A stretch of 38,524 nt of DNA. It comes from Caballeronia catudaia. GTDB taxonomy: Bacteria > Pseudomonadota > Gammaproteobacteria > Burkholderiales > Burkholderiaceae. Where the stretch lies: NCBI RefSeq assembly GCF_001544755.2, contig NZ_FCOF02000053.1, positions 1-38,524 of the forward strand. Direction: 5' to 3'. The notes under the pieces were generated by a model. It saw nothing but the letters and a program-made list of their open reading frames with translations, made no database searches and had not been told where the DNA came from. Each line of letters opens with the position of its first letter. Position 1 is the first letter of the stretch. Positions 1-7,905 of the stretch are shown here, one piece after another. Made by a program: the position numbers and the translations under genes.

Positions 1-290
1 TGATTCCTCCAAGTCGCTGGTTCTCTAATAGTACTCCTTATCGCCACTATAAGTAGGGTTATGCAGAGGTTCCTTAACCCGGTTGATCACTCCCTTGATC
101 CCCTCACCCCATTGATGCAACGTGTCGACGCGCGACGCCGGGTCTTGGTTTGCCGCAGGTGAATGCCGAACGCGCCGGAAACAAGCGCGCCCGGTGGCCT
201 CTTTTTCGAAGGTCGAATAATTCGTCTCAGGACGTGAAGACGGCAGAGGGACACACAAGTGGGGTAGTCAGATGCCCGATTTGGCCTCTC
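1..290. other. Left-edge non-coding stretch
   Basis: I see no supportable gene here. The leftward open frame at 25-258 resembles no family I know and has no clear ribosome binding site. The stretch lies downstream of the leftward aldehyde dehydrogenase operon, but I found no strong hairpin followed by a T-run that would mark its end. Confidence 0.5.
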
Positions 291-1715
291 TCACGAACTG
301 GCAAAGCCAATCATTGCTTTGACTTCGAGGTACTCCTCGAGACCGAAAACGCCCATTTCACGACCATTTCCCGACTGCTTGTACCCGCCCATCGGAGCTA
401 CATTGTTGGACGGTGCGCCGTTCAAGAATATGCGTCCAGCCTGCATGCGTTCGCCCACCTTTCGCGCCGCCTGAAGATCTCCGGCAAAGATATAACCACC
501 AAGGCCATAGCACGTTCCGTTTGCGATCTGAATCGCTTCATCAATGTCGCGATAGGTGATTACAGACAGGACGGGCCCAAAGATTTCCTCTTGAGCGATT
601 GTCATGTCGGGCGTGACGTCAGCAAATACTGTCGGACGAATGAAGTAACCTCGATCGAGCCTTTCAGGCCTCCCGGGTCCGCCGAAAATCAACCTCGCCC
701 CTTCTTGTACTCCCTTTTCGATATAGCTTTGGATGCGATCGAATTGAGCTCGGTTGACAACCGGCCCCATCGTGGTGTTGGCGTCCTGTGGATTTCCGAC
801 CCGCACTTTCTCGGCTTCACGGCGAACGAAGTTGAGAAAAGTTTCAAGTTGACCATCTCTAACGAGAATACGGGTCGGAGAATGACACGATTGTCCCGTA
901 TTGGAAAATCCTCTCGTCACGTTAAAGCGCGCGGCGGCCTCCAGGTCGGCGTCTGGAAGAATGATATTCGCGGACTTTCCGCCGAGTTCCTGGCACACCC
1001 GCTTGACCGTATCGGCTGCAGCCTGGGCTACGAGCACGCCTGCTCGAGTGGACCCAGTGAACGAAACCATGTCGATCCCGCGGTGTCTCGATATGGCCTC
1101 TCCGACCGTCGGACCATCACCATTGACAAGGTTAAAAACTCCGGGTGGTACGCCCGCAGCATCAAAGACCTCGGCCAATACCAATGCACTGACCGGCGTG
1201 TATTCACTCGGCTTTACCACCACAGTACAGCCTGCGGCCAGAGCGGATCCAAGCTTGGTGCAAAGCAATTGCAGGGGCCAGTTCCATGCCGAGATCAGTC
1301 CGCAGACACCGATCGGTTCTCTCCGAACGATGTTGTCGGCCATCATCTGTTCAAACGAATAGTCGCCGAGTGTGATAATAGCCTGCCGAAAGGCTTGCAA
1401 TGCGGTACCCGTTTGTGCGGTTAGAGCAGCAGGTGCGCCCATCTCCTGCGTGACTGCTGACATAAGGTCATCCTGCCGACGTATGAACTCCTCAACGACG
1501 TTCTGTAGCAGTTCGATCCGCTGTTCCTTTTGCGTCTGGCTAAAGGACTCAAACGCCTTGCGCGCCGCCGCGACTGCACGATCAACGTCCTCCCGAGCAC
1601 CGAGAGCTACGCGTCCGTATGGAAGCTCGGTTGCCGGGTCAATTAGCTCAAAGCTCTCCTTGCCAACCGGTTCGCACCAACGTCCGTCAATATAAAACTT
1701 ATCAAATTGTTTCAT
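291..1715 (-). CDS. NAD(P)-dependent aldehyde dehydrogenase
   Basis: Cytosolic oxidation of an aldehyde or semialdehyde to the acid (or acyl-CoA) using NAD(P). The 474-residue protein has the full aldehyde dehydrogenase fold: oxyanion Asn145 in AWNWP, cofactor-binding Lys168 in VVKPSE, the FTGST turn near 219-223, general base Glu243 in ELGGK, and nucleophile Cys277 in NTGQSCHSPTR. The Cys loop reads GQSCHSPTR instead of the common GQxCxAGTR, a known variant in some subfamilies. I chose ATG 1715 because a GAAGAG purine run lies just upstream and the family N-terminus (FYIDGRW) begins there. The start overlaps the end of the upstream dehydrogenase gene by 14 bases, suggesting coupled translation. 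It is the last gene of the operon running from 6021, so it probably oxidises an aldehyde made by the preceding enzymes. The substrate is unknown. Confidence 0.95.
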   Translation of the reverse strand: MKQFDKFYIDGRWCEPVGKESFELIDPATELPYGRVALGAREDVDRAVAAARKAFESFSQTQKEQRIELLQNVVEEFIRRQDDLMSAVTQEMGAPAALTAQTGTALQAFRQAIITLGDYSFEQMMADNIVRREPIGVCGLISAWNWPLQLLCTKLGSALAAGCTVVVKPSEYTPVSALVLAEVFDAAGVPPGVFNLVNGDGPTVGEAISRHRGIDMVSFTGSTRAGVLVAQAAADTVKRVCQELGGKSANIILPDADLEAAARFNVTRGFSNTGQSCHSPTRILVRDGQLETFLNFVRREAEKVRVGNPQDANTTMGPVVNRAQFDRIQSYIEKGVQEGARLIFGGPGRPERLDRGYFIRPTVFADVTPDMTIAQEEIFGPVLSVITYRDIDEAIQIANGTCYGLGGYIFAGDLQAARKVGERMQAGRIFLNGAPSNNVAPMGGYKQSGNGREMGVFGLEEYLEVKAMIGFASS

Positions 1716-3531
1716 TTTTCTCTTCGCTATACGTGAGTGGAATCTCAAATAGGGCGGCTAGTGCATCGACGTTTACATCTGCACCAAGCACGTTCTGCGC
1801 TGTCTCGACACGGGCGCGAACTGTATTTGCCAGCGACATCGGAACGCAGAAGGCGGACGCCATCTGCGAAACCAGTACCAGGTCTTTGACATACCATGCT
1901 AGCTTGACGTCGGCCGTGGGTTTGCCTGTTCGAACTGCGGCAATGACACGGCGGAAGCCCGCAGTCCAGCCCGAACTTCGTTCGATGACGTTATCCAGTA
2001 GATCTAAACGCAGGCCAATTTTTAATGCCAATGCAAGCGATTCATAAACAATGATTCGATTGCTCGCGCCTAGGGCGTTCTTAACCAGCTTGGCAGCTTG
2101 CCCACTACCGCTCGCGCCAAAGTATGAAACTTTCCCACCCATCCTCTGCAATAGCGGCTCTACGACCGCATACGCCGCGGCGTCCCCTCCGCACAGAGTG
2201 ACCAACGTACCTTCGGCTGCTCCTCTTGGACCGCCTGTTACAGGCGCGTCAATTAGCTCAACGCCCCGCTCCCGCAGCTTCTCAGCCATCATCCGCGTAT
2301 CGAACGGACTTCCTGTCGTTTGGTCAACGACAATCTTTCCCGCCCTTAATTCGTCAACTATTCCTCGCTCACCAAAAAGGATATTCTGAACGTCCTCCGA
2401 AGTCGGCACGCAAAGCATGATGACGTCACACTTTCGCGCGAGCGTAAGAATGTCGCTCGCAGCAAAAGCCCCCATCTCCACAAGTTGTCTGACACGCGCC
2501 TGACTCACATCAAAGACATAGAGCTCTCTTGCCGCGCTCAACGCTTGCCGCGCCAAAGCCGCTCCCATCGCTCCTAGGCCCACGTAGCCAATTATTGGCG
2601 CTTGCGCAGTGGAGGAAACGTCTCTATTGAAAAGTTCCGAGCGATGGCTGGGAACGACTTCAACCGGCTGTTTGTCGACCAAAATTCCCGCCATGGATCC
2701 AATGACGGTGTGCATGTCGTTCAGGTCTGCGCCGGCCCCGACTATATTTGCACCCATTGTAAGCAACGAACGTGTGTGCGTCGTCAGAGGCATGGGAACA
2801 CCCAGTGCCGTGCCGAGGTCGATCATCCGGTTCAAATCGCCAATCGCGGAGGTCAAAGATTGCTCGTTCGTGCGACCATCCTTACACAAGTCGGGAAGCA
2901 GTTTTTCGGAGATTCGACTTCGTCCGCTGCTCAGGTTTATCGCCTCAACTATGTCCGCCAACGCGAGTCCCGCTCGGAACCCCATCGCCACCGATTCCAA
3001 GTTCAAAAGCCGACCCGTGAGGTACATCGTCTGGTTCATCAACGCCACCGCGTGCGCATGTACCAATCGCGGTCCGCAGTATACGACCGAGTCAATTGCT
3101 TGAAGAATAGGTAATGCCTTTGCATAGGCATCTTGGTGACCCGAAACGAGTACCGTACTCACTTCTGATCCAAGGTCGCGAATGGTGGTCGCCGATAGAA
3201 AAAGTACATCGTGCCGCTTAAGTCGAAGTTCGGCTTCCTCACTCCACCAATTCGCCTCACCGTCCAGGTCGACAAGTACTGTCCCTGGCGAAAGCCGGCT
3301 AAGGCATTCTTCCCTATCGAACTTCGCAGGCTCTGCGTTATCTGCTTCGCCGAGGCGTAAGAACACGATGTTGCAAACGAGGGCTTGTTCAATAGCCACA
3401 AGCGCTCGGCGGTGACCACCCGCTCCCGGTGCCGTCCCGGCCTCACTCGGATTACATCTCGTCAACTCGGGAAGGCACTCCAAGCGGTTAGCCCAATCGC
3501 CGCTCGGTCCAATGTATGCTACTGAAATCAT
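1702..3531 (-). CDS. Two-part beta-hydroxyacid dehydrogenase, dead N-half and intact C-half
   Basis: A 609-residue fusion of two copies of the 3-hydroxyisobutyrate dehydrogenase fold, about twice the usual 290-300 residues. The C-terminal copy (about 313-605) looks active: Rossmann motif GLGAMG at 318-323, substrate loop DAPVTGGPRGAAEGTL at 428-443, and GQAAKLVKN with catalytic Lys481. The N-terminal copy (about 1-290) is recognisable from its helical part (GVPMPLTTHTRSL near 245-255). However, it has IGPSGDW in place of the dinucleotide motif, and the lysine position in VALMNQ appears to be Val, so it is probably non-catalytic. The start at 3531 has AGGAG six bases upstream. It lies 37 bases after the Bug gene and overlaps the aldehyde dehydrogenase start, in one operon. 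Likely NAD(P)-dependent oxidation of a beta-hydroxyacid; substrate unknown. The dead half may serve dimer-like packing or regulation (inference). Confidence 0.92.
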   Translation of the reverse strand: MISVAYIGPSGDWANRLECLPELTRCNPSEAGTAPGAGGHRRALVAIEQALVCNIVFLRLGEADNAEPAKFDREECLSRLSPGTVLVDLDGEANWWSEEAELRLKRHDVLFLSATTIRDLGSEVSTVLVSGHQDAYAKALPILQAIDSVVYCGPRLVHAHAVALMNQTMYLTGRLLNLESVAMGFRAGLALADIVEAINLSSGRSRISEKLLPDLCKDGRTNEQSLTSAIGDLNRMIDLGTALGVPMPLTTHTRSLLTMGANIVGAGADLNDMHTVIGSMAGILVDKQPVEVVPSHRSELFNRDVSSTAQAPIIGYVGLGAMGAALARQALSAARELYVFDVSQARVRQLVEMGAFAASDILTLARKCDVIMLCVPTSEDVQNILFGERGIVDELRAGKIVVDQTTGSPFDTRMMAEKLRERGVELIDAPVTGGPRGAAEGTLVTLCGGDAAAYAVVEPLLQRMGGKVSYFGASGSGQAAKLVKNALGASNRIIVYESLALALKIGLRLDLLDNVIERSSGWTAGFRRVIAAVRTGKPTADVKLAWYVKDLVLVSQMASAFCVPMSLANTVRARVETAQNVLGADVNVDALAALFEIPLTYSEEKNETI

Positions 3532-3568
3532 CGTCTACTCCTGACTTACGCCTTGGCAGATTCGAAAT

Positions 3569-4546
3569 CTATTGCTTGGGAATGCCCGTATCCTTGATGA
3601 CTTGACTAGTGGTTTCCAGATCCTTTCTCAAGAAGGCCTCAGATTCTGTGGGCGATGCGTAGAAAGGCTCAGTTCCCTCGGACTGAAGTCTGGACTTGAT
3701 TTTCGGATCGTTCAATGTCTTCGCTAACGCGTCGGACAGCTTCTTTACTCTGTCGGAAGGAGTGCCCGCCGGTGCGAAGAGCCCGAGCCAGTAGTAGTAA
3801 CTGAAGCCAGGAACTCCCTGTTGCGCTGCCGTCGGGAGATTCGGAAGCACGCTGACCGGCGCGTCGGACGTGACTGCCAAGGCACGCAGCAGTCCGCCGT
3901 TCAAACCGGGTTGACTGCTGCCGTACGCATCAATCAAAAAACTCACCCGACCTGCAATTACGTCAGGCATCGCTGCACCATTCCCCTTATAGGGAACGTG
4001 TTGCATCTGTACGCCCGCCTTCTTCAGCAGCATTGCGGCAGCGATGTGTGTCGTAGTGCCGACGCCGGCAGAGCCATAGCTGATAGAGCCTGGCTTTTCC
4101 TTCGCATCTTTAAGCAAGTCTGAGAGAGACTTGTAGGTTGACTTGCTGCTCGTCACGATCAGCGCCGGTGACCGAACCATCGTCCCTACATCGATGAAAT
4201 CTTTCAGTGCGTCGTAGCCGGGTTCTTTATTGAGGGACTGCTGGATTGCGAGCGTGCTACCTGTCGACATCAAGGTATATCCATCTGCCGGTTGCTCCTT
4301 GGTGTAACGGATTCCCACCAAGCCCCCAGCCCCAGTACGATTATCAACGATAATCGATTGCCCGAGGATTTCTCCGAGCCGCTGACAAATCACACGAGTC
4401 GTCACGTCTCCCCAGCCGCCGGCAGCGACTGGCACAATAACGCGGATCGAGCGTGTCGGGAAGTCATCGGCGGCCCAAGCGCCGAGGGGTGCGGCTACAG
4501 TAGCCGAAAGGATTATTCCAGAGATAAGTCTCGTCAACCTAGTCAT
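3569..4546 (-). CDS. Bug-family (TctC-like) periplasmic solute receptor
   Basis: Periplasmic binding protein of the tripartite tricarboxylate transporter type, 325 residues. It has a Sec signal peptide (positively charged start, hydrophobic stretch about 7-20, cleavage likely after AWA at about 25) and then the family pattern: FPTRSIRVIVPVAAGG, a DVTTRVI segment, NRTGAGG, and a HVPYKGNGAAMPDVIAGRV segment in the second lobe. The start at 4546 is well supported by AGGAG about eight bases upstream, and it places the signal peptide at the true N-terminus. Bug proteins bind small carboxylates and hand them to TctA/TctB membrane partners. No membrane partner lies in this operon; a TctBA pair exists at 22461-24487. 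It sits between the MmgE/PrpD gene and the two-part dehydrogenase, so the ligand is probably this operon's substrate. A sensory role is possible, as for some Bug proteins. Confidence 0.94.
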   Translation of the reverse strand: MTRLTRLISGIILSATVAAPLGAWAADDFPTRSIRVIVPVAAGGWGDVTTRVICQRLGEILGQSIIVDNRTGAGGLVGIRYTKEQPADGYTLMSTGSTLAIQQSLNKEPGYDALKDFIDVGTMVRSPALIVTSSKSTYKSLSDLLKDAKEKPGSISYGSAGVGTTTHIAAAMLLKKAGVQMQHVPYKGNGAAMPDVIAGRVSFLIDAYGSSQPGLNGGLLRALAVTSDAPVSVLPNLPTAAQQGVPGFSYYYWLGLFAPAGTPSDRVKKLSDALAKTLNDPKIKSRLQSEGTEPFYASPTESEAFLRKDLETTSQVIKDTGIPKQ

Positions 4547-4662
4547 TAACTGTCTCCTAATGTTGTTTTGTGTCTCGCTTACTGGACATCTTCCGGCTGC
4601 ATCTCTTCCCGAACGCTCGCTCGATTCGATGCAGGCCACGACCAACGGATCTTAGAATCTTC

Positions 4663-6021
4663 TTACTCGTTTTTTAGCGTGTTGACCAAAACCTTAATGT
4701 CATCAAGTGCGGTCAGCCCTCGTATCAGTTGAAAGCTTCTGTCAATCGCGTCCACATCGGCACCTCCGTATGGCATGAGCGCCCTATATTTAGACTCGAC
4801 CTCATCCCATTCGATGCCGCGCACGGCAGCGCCCTTCGGAAAGCGGACCGACCGCTCAATAACACGTCCGTCATTGGTCTCAATCTTGACGATAGCGCCG
4901 CTTTTGTACAGGTTCTTATCCGGGACGTCGTAGTCGACCCGCGTAATGCGATCGAACAGAGATCTAATGCGGGGGTCGGAAATCTTTTCGGGGAATGCAT
5001 GCGGCCAACTGTAGTCCTGGTCCGCTGCGCCGGCCGCAGCAAAGTAGAAGGGACTATGTGCGATGCCAATTAGATCGGTTGGATTCTTTGGTCCGGGAAA
5101 CGGGTAGTCGGGTAACGTGAACGAGATGTGGTGGATGTCAGTCACATCCAACTCTCCTTCTCTTGCGGCGAGGGCCGCCGCTTCTGCCACCGCATGAAAC
5201 GGAGAGCCGCCCGGGACCATCTTGATTCCGAGTTCGGTCAAAATGCTCCACTTACTTCCCAACTGGTCGATCACGGCGTTGGCATCGTGTCCCCCACCTA
5301 GAGTCTCAAAGAAGCCACGCTTCATTTCGAATGTTCCGAGCTCTGCCTCGTATCCCAGCCCGGCCGCCTGAGCGCTGTAGACGCCCATCATTGCCGCATT
5401 GCCAGCGTGGTATTCACGAGCAAGACTTGTCGCTGCCGCTGCGTGCAGGCCGCCCATGGAAGTGGCGGCCAACGATAACGCATGCGCCGCAGCGTCTCGA
5501 CTGAGGTTGAGCAAACGCGCGGCCGCTGCCGCCGCCGCAAAAGTCGCAACAACGCACCCATGGAACCCCTTGCGCTGCAACCCGCCAATCATCGCGGTGT
5601 TGATGTTGCCCGCGATCTCATACCCAACAACGATCGCCTCAACGATTTCGGCGCCCGATGCTCCGCGCGCTTCTCCCACTGCCATCGCCGCTGCGCATGC
5701 TTGGGTGCCACTATGCACGATGTTACGAAGGTCGCTATCGTCAGACGCTGCGGCGTCGCTCATTAGCGCGTTCAACCTAGCACTTGCCACCACTGGCAAA
5801 TGCTCCCACTTGCCGAACCACGCCGAACTCTCAGACGCTCCTCCTCTGCTCAGCTCAAGCGACCTGATGAGCTTGCTCGAATCGAGAGTTGATCCCAACG
5901 CCGCGCTGGCGAGCGTACTTGCCAGAAGCATCTTCCCGTAGTCGACCGCATCTTGCGGCATGTGCTCAATATTCGATTCCGTTATGAAGCTGGCGTAACG
6001 GAGAGAGAGATATTCACTCAT
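4663..6021 (-). CDS. MmgE/PrpD family protein
   Basis: A 452-residue member of the MmgE/PrpD family (2-methylcitrate dehydratase, cis-aconitate decarboxylase and relatives), cytosolic. Supporting features are the all-helical first part with VHSGTQACAAAMAVGE and IVEAIVVGYEIAGNIN, the HGCVVATFAAAAAAARLL segment, SLAATSMGGL, and the smaller C-terminal lid domain from about 270 to 400. Length is normal. It is the first gene of the leftward operon 6021-291, with a 116-base gap to the Bug gene. The start at 6021 has only a weak purine run, but the next in-frame starts would cut into the conserved fold. A perfect inverted repeat at 6142-6158 lies 121 bases upstream and probably controls the operon. 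The family acts on tri- or dicarboxylates and, in many catabolic clusters, on unknown substrates, so the reaction here (dehydration, decarboxylation or isomerisation) is not assigned. Confidence 0.9.
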   Translation of the reverse strand: MSEYLSLRYASFITESNIEHMPQDAVDYGKMLLASTLASAALGSTLDSSKLIRSLELSRGGASESSAWFGKWEHLPVVASARLNALMSDAAASDDSDLRNIVHSGTQACAAAMAVGEARGASGAEIVEAIVVGYEIAGNINTAMIGGLQRKGFHGCVVATFAAAAAAARLLNLSRDAAAHALSLAATSMGGLHAAAATSLAREYHAGNAAMMGVYSAQAAGLGYEAELGTFEMKRGFFETLGGGHDANAVIDQLGSKWSILTELGIKMVPGGSPFHAVAEAAALAAREGELDVTDIHHISFTLPDYPFPGPKNPTDLIGIAHSPFYFAAAGAADQDYSWPHAFPEKISDPRIRSLFDRITRVDYDVPDKNLYKSGAIVKIETNDGRVIERSVRFPKGAAVRGIEWDEVESKYRALMPYGGADVDAIDRSFQLIRGLTALDDIKVLVNTLKNE

Positions 6022-6716
6022 TGATGGTTAGCGTTCCCACATCTCTGCGATTTAGCTGGAGGGTATCGGTGCCGTGCAATCTCGGCAGATCAGAATCGAC
6101 TGTACGTCGAAGGTACCGCAGTGTCAACGAAAAAGGAACGCGTTTCAGTCAATGAAACTCACGAGTTCGGTGATACCGTTGATTACGGAAAACCGATCGA
6201 GGCTCAGATATGGTGTGAAAACGCTGTCGCCGGCCCTGAAGATGACCGCGTTTTACAATGTTTTTGGTGAGCGCGCACTCTCGAACCGCCGAGCGCTGAT
6301 CGAGGAGCGAGGCTGGACCGGACTCGCATTTCTACTTGAGCGGTTGAACGACTGCTTGTGTTCGGCCACGCCTCCTGTGTCACAGCGGTCCTAGTCTTGC
6401 CGCCTCGGTCAACATTCCTGGGCGCACGCAGCGCTCGATGCTCTAAACGAAGGCGCCTATCGACAACTCCGAGCGGCCAAAGTCGGGCCAGTACGTTGGT
6501 GCGAACGACATATCCAGCTAGACATCCCTGCTCGCCGCTGAGCTGCGGGTAAAAGAAATTCGCTTGCGGAAACCTTTGGTAGGTTTCCTCAAGCGACCCC
6601 TGATGAGCGCACCGCTTGAACTTACGCGGCGGTGAAGCTCAAGGCATAACACGTTCCACATAACATCCGAAGCTTCCAACTAACAGGTATTGCACCTCAC
6701 CGGAGGTTCTGAACCC
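6022..6716. other. Intergenic region carrying the operon A promoter
   Basis: About 700 bases between the MmgE/PrpD start and the end of the amidohydrolase gene. The only recognisable signal is the inverted repeat at 6142-6158. An open frame at 6074-6394 (+) encodes about 106 residues with no recognised family and no good ribosome site, so I leave it out. On the leftward strand a TATCAC element lies 17 bases before the operator and could be a -10 box, but no convincing -35 is visible. Confidence 0.5.
6142..6158. promoter_or_regulatory. IclR-type operator candidate, copy 1 (unit A)
   Basis: GTTTC-AGTCAAT-GAAAC, a perfect 5-7-5 inverted repeat. Read leftward it becomes GTTTCATTGACTGAAAC and shares the GTTTCATT core with the copies at 14844 and 18790. 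It lies 121 bases before the MmgE/PrpD start codon. Confidence 0.65.
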
Positions 6717-7787
6717 CTACTGCAGCCGATAGATCCGAGCGGCATTGTCGCGATAAAGCGAGCGCTTCTCAGATTCGGAGTAGTGTCGCGTTACGCGCTT
6801 AAAGGCATTCCAAAGCACACCGTATCCGCAGGTTTGCTTATCGACCGGAAAGTTGCTCTCGAACATGCAACGTTCAGAGCCGAAGAATTCGATACATGTC
6901 TCAATGTACGGTCTCCAAGATGCGGCTAGTGCTTCGGATGTCGGGGGTTCCGAATACAAATGATAGTTCCAGCCGCAGTAGAGCATCCCGAGCCCACCGA
7001 TCTTGACCGTCAAGTTAGGAAACTGCGAAAGCTGCTGAATGTATGTTCGCCACGTTGAAAAGACTTCGCGGCGATTCACATGCGGCGGGATCCCAAGAAT
7101 GCCACCCGCGTGGTCAAGGACGACATTCGTATCCGGAAACTCCCGAAGAAGGCTTATCAGATCCGGTAATTGCGGATAGAAAATCCACGCATCGAATGAT
7201 AGGTTCAGTGGCGCGAGCCTCGCGAATCCTTCTCGGAAGTTGGAATCCAGAAGCACGTGAGGACGGGCGAACGCACGCCCAAATCCCGCCTGCCCCGAAT
7301 CAAACGTCGCACCGTGCCGGATCCCGCGCAAGCGGCCGCGACCCGCCTCAAGCATCGTATCAAGTACAGCTTGCACATCGCTGCCGAGCAGAAGATCTGC
7401 GTGCCCGACGATGCCGGCGCACAACTTGGGGCCTTCCGGTCGCTCGGTCGCGCATGCATCGGCAAAAGCACTAGCGAACTCGACTTCGCCAACCGAGCGC
7501 ATCGACTCTGGACCGGTCTCACGGTAGTTCGCTTTAAACTGCATGTACACGGTCGCCTCGATCCGATGGCCCGTTCCTATGTCAGCTAGCAGTTCGTCCG
7601 CGAGGTAGCGCCCGCGCTCGTCATTCCAAATATGGTGATGCGGGTCGATGATAGGAAGCTCAGGCTCCAAGGCTTCTTCGACGCGTCGCTTCGTCCAGGA
7701 ATCCAGCGCTTCGAGATCTCGATGGTTGTTGCCCCGAAAATCCACCACTGTCGCTGGGATGGTGTCAGTCTCGTTCTGCGTCGTCAC
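6717..7787 (-). CDS. Amidohydrolase family 2 protein (COG3618, lactonase-like TIM barrel)
   Basis: Predicted metal-dependent hydrolase of the amidohydrolase-2 group, which contains lactonases such as 2-pyrone-4,6-dicarboxylate and fuconolactone hydrolases. The 356-residue chain shows the N-terminal metal motif DPHHHIW (48-54), a strand-end VVLDHAGG (His226), and the C-terminal FESNFPVDK motif (309-317) whose Asn-Phe-Pro-x-Asp is typical of this branch. Start is a GTG at 7787 with GAGAGG seven bases upstream. No ATG further upstream fits. It is the last gene of the leftward unit permease, two-part dehydrogenase, hydrolase, with a 118-base gap in front. Likely role: opening a lactone formed after oxidation of a hydroxyacid by the neighbouring dehydrogenase (inference). 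Decarboxylase activity is the main alternative in this superfamily. Confidence 0.9.
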   Translation of the reverse strand: MTTQNETDTIPATVVDFRGNNHRDLEALDSWTKRRVEEALEPELPIIDPHHHIWNDERGRYLADELLADIGTGHRIEATVYMQFKANYRETGPESMRSVGEVEFASAFADACATERPEGPKLCAGIVGHADLLLGSDVQAVLDTMLEAGRGRLRGIRHGATFDSGQAGFGRAFARPHVLLDSNFREGFARLAPLNLSFDAWIFYPQLPDLISLLREFPDTNVVLDHAGGILGIPPHVNRREVFSTWRTYIQQLSQFPNLTVKIGGLGMLYCGWNYHLYSEPPTSEALAASWRPYIETCIEFFGSERCMFESNFPVDKQTCGYGVLWNAFKRVTRHYSESEKRSLYRDNAARIYRLQ

Positions 7788-7905
7788 TCCGGAACCTCTC
7801 TTCGTTCAATGCTGTTGCTGGCTGTCGACTGTCGGACCGGCAGAAGCTTCGCTTCGCCGCCCCCGGCACTTCGACGACTAGAGATACTCGCTGGCAAAAA
7901 CGTTT

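Noticed and set aside
25..258. Leftward 77-codon frame at the left edge
   Set aside because: No ribosome site, no recognised family, low-complexity composition. It could be a relic but cannot be supported.
150..1424. Long + strand open frame of 424 codons
   Set aside because: Wholly antisense to the aldehyde dehydrogenase, no family resemblance; a shadow of that gene's codon bias.
6074..6394. Rightward 106-codon frame in the unit A promoter region
   Set aside because: It overlaps the operator, has no good ribosome site and no family resemblance.
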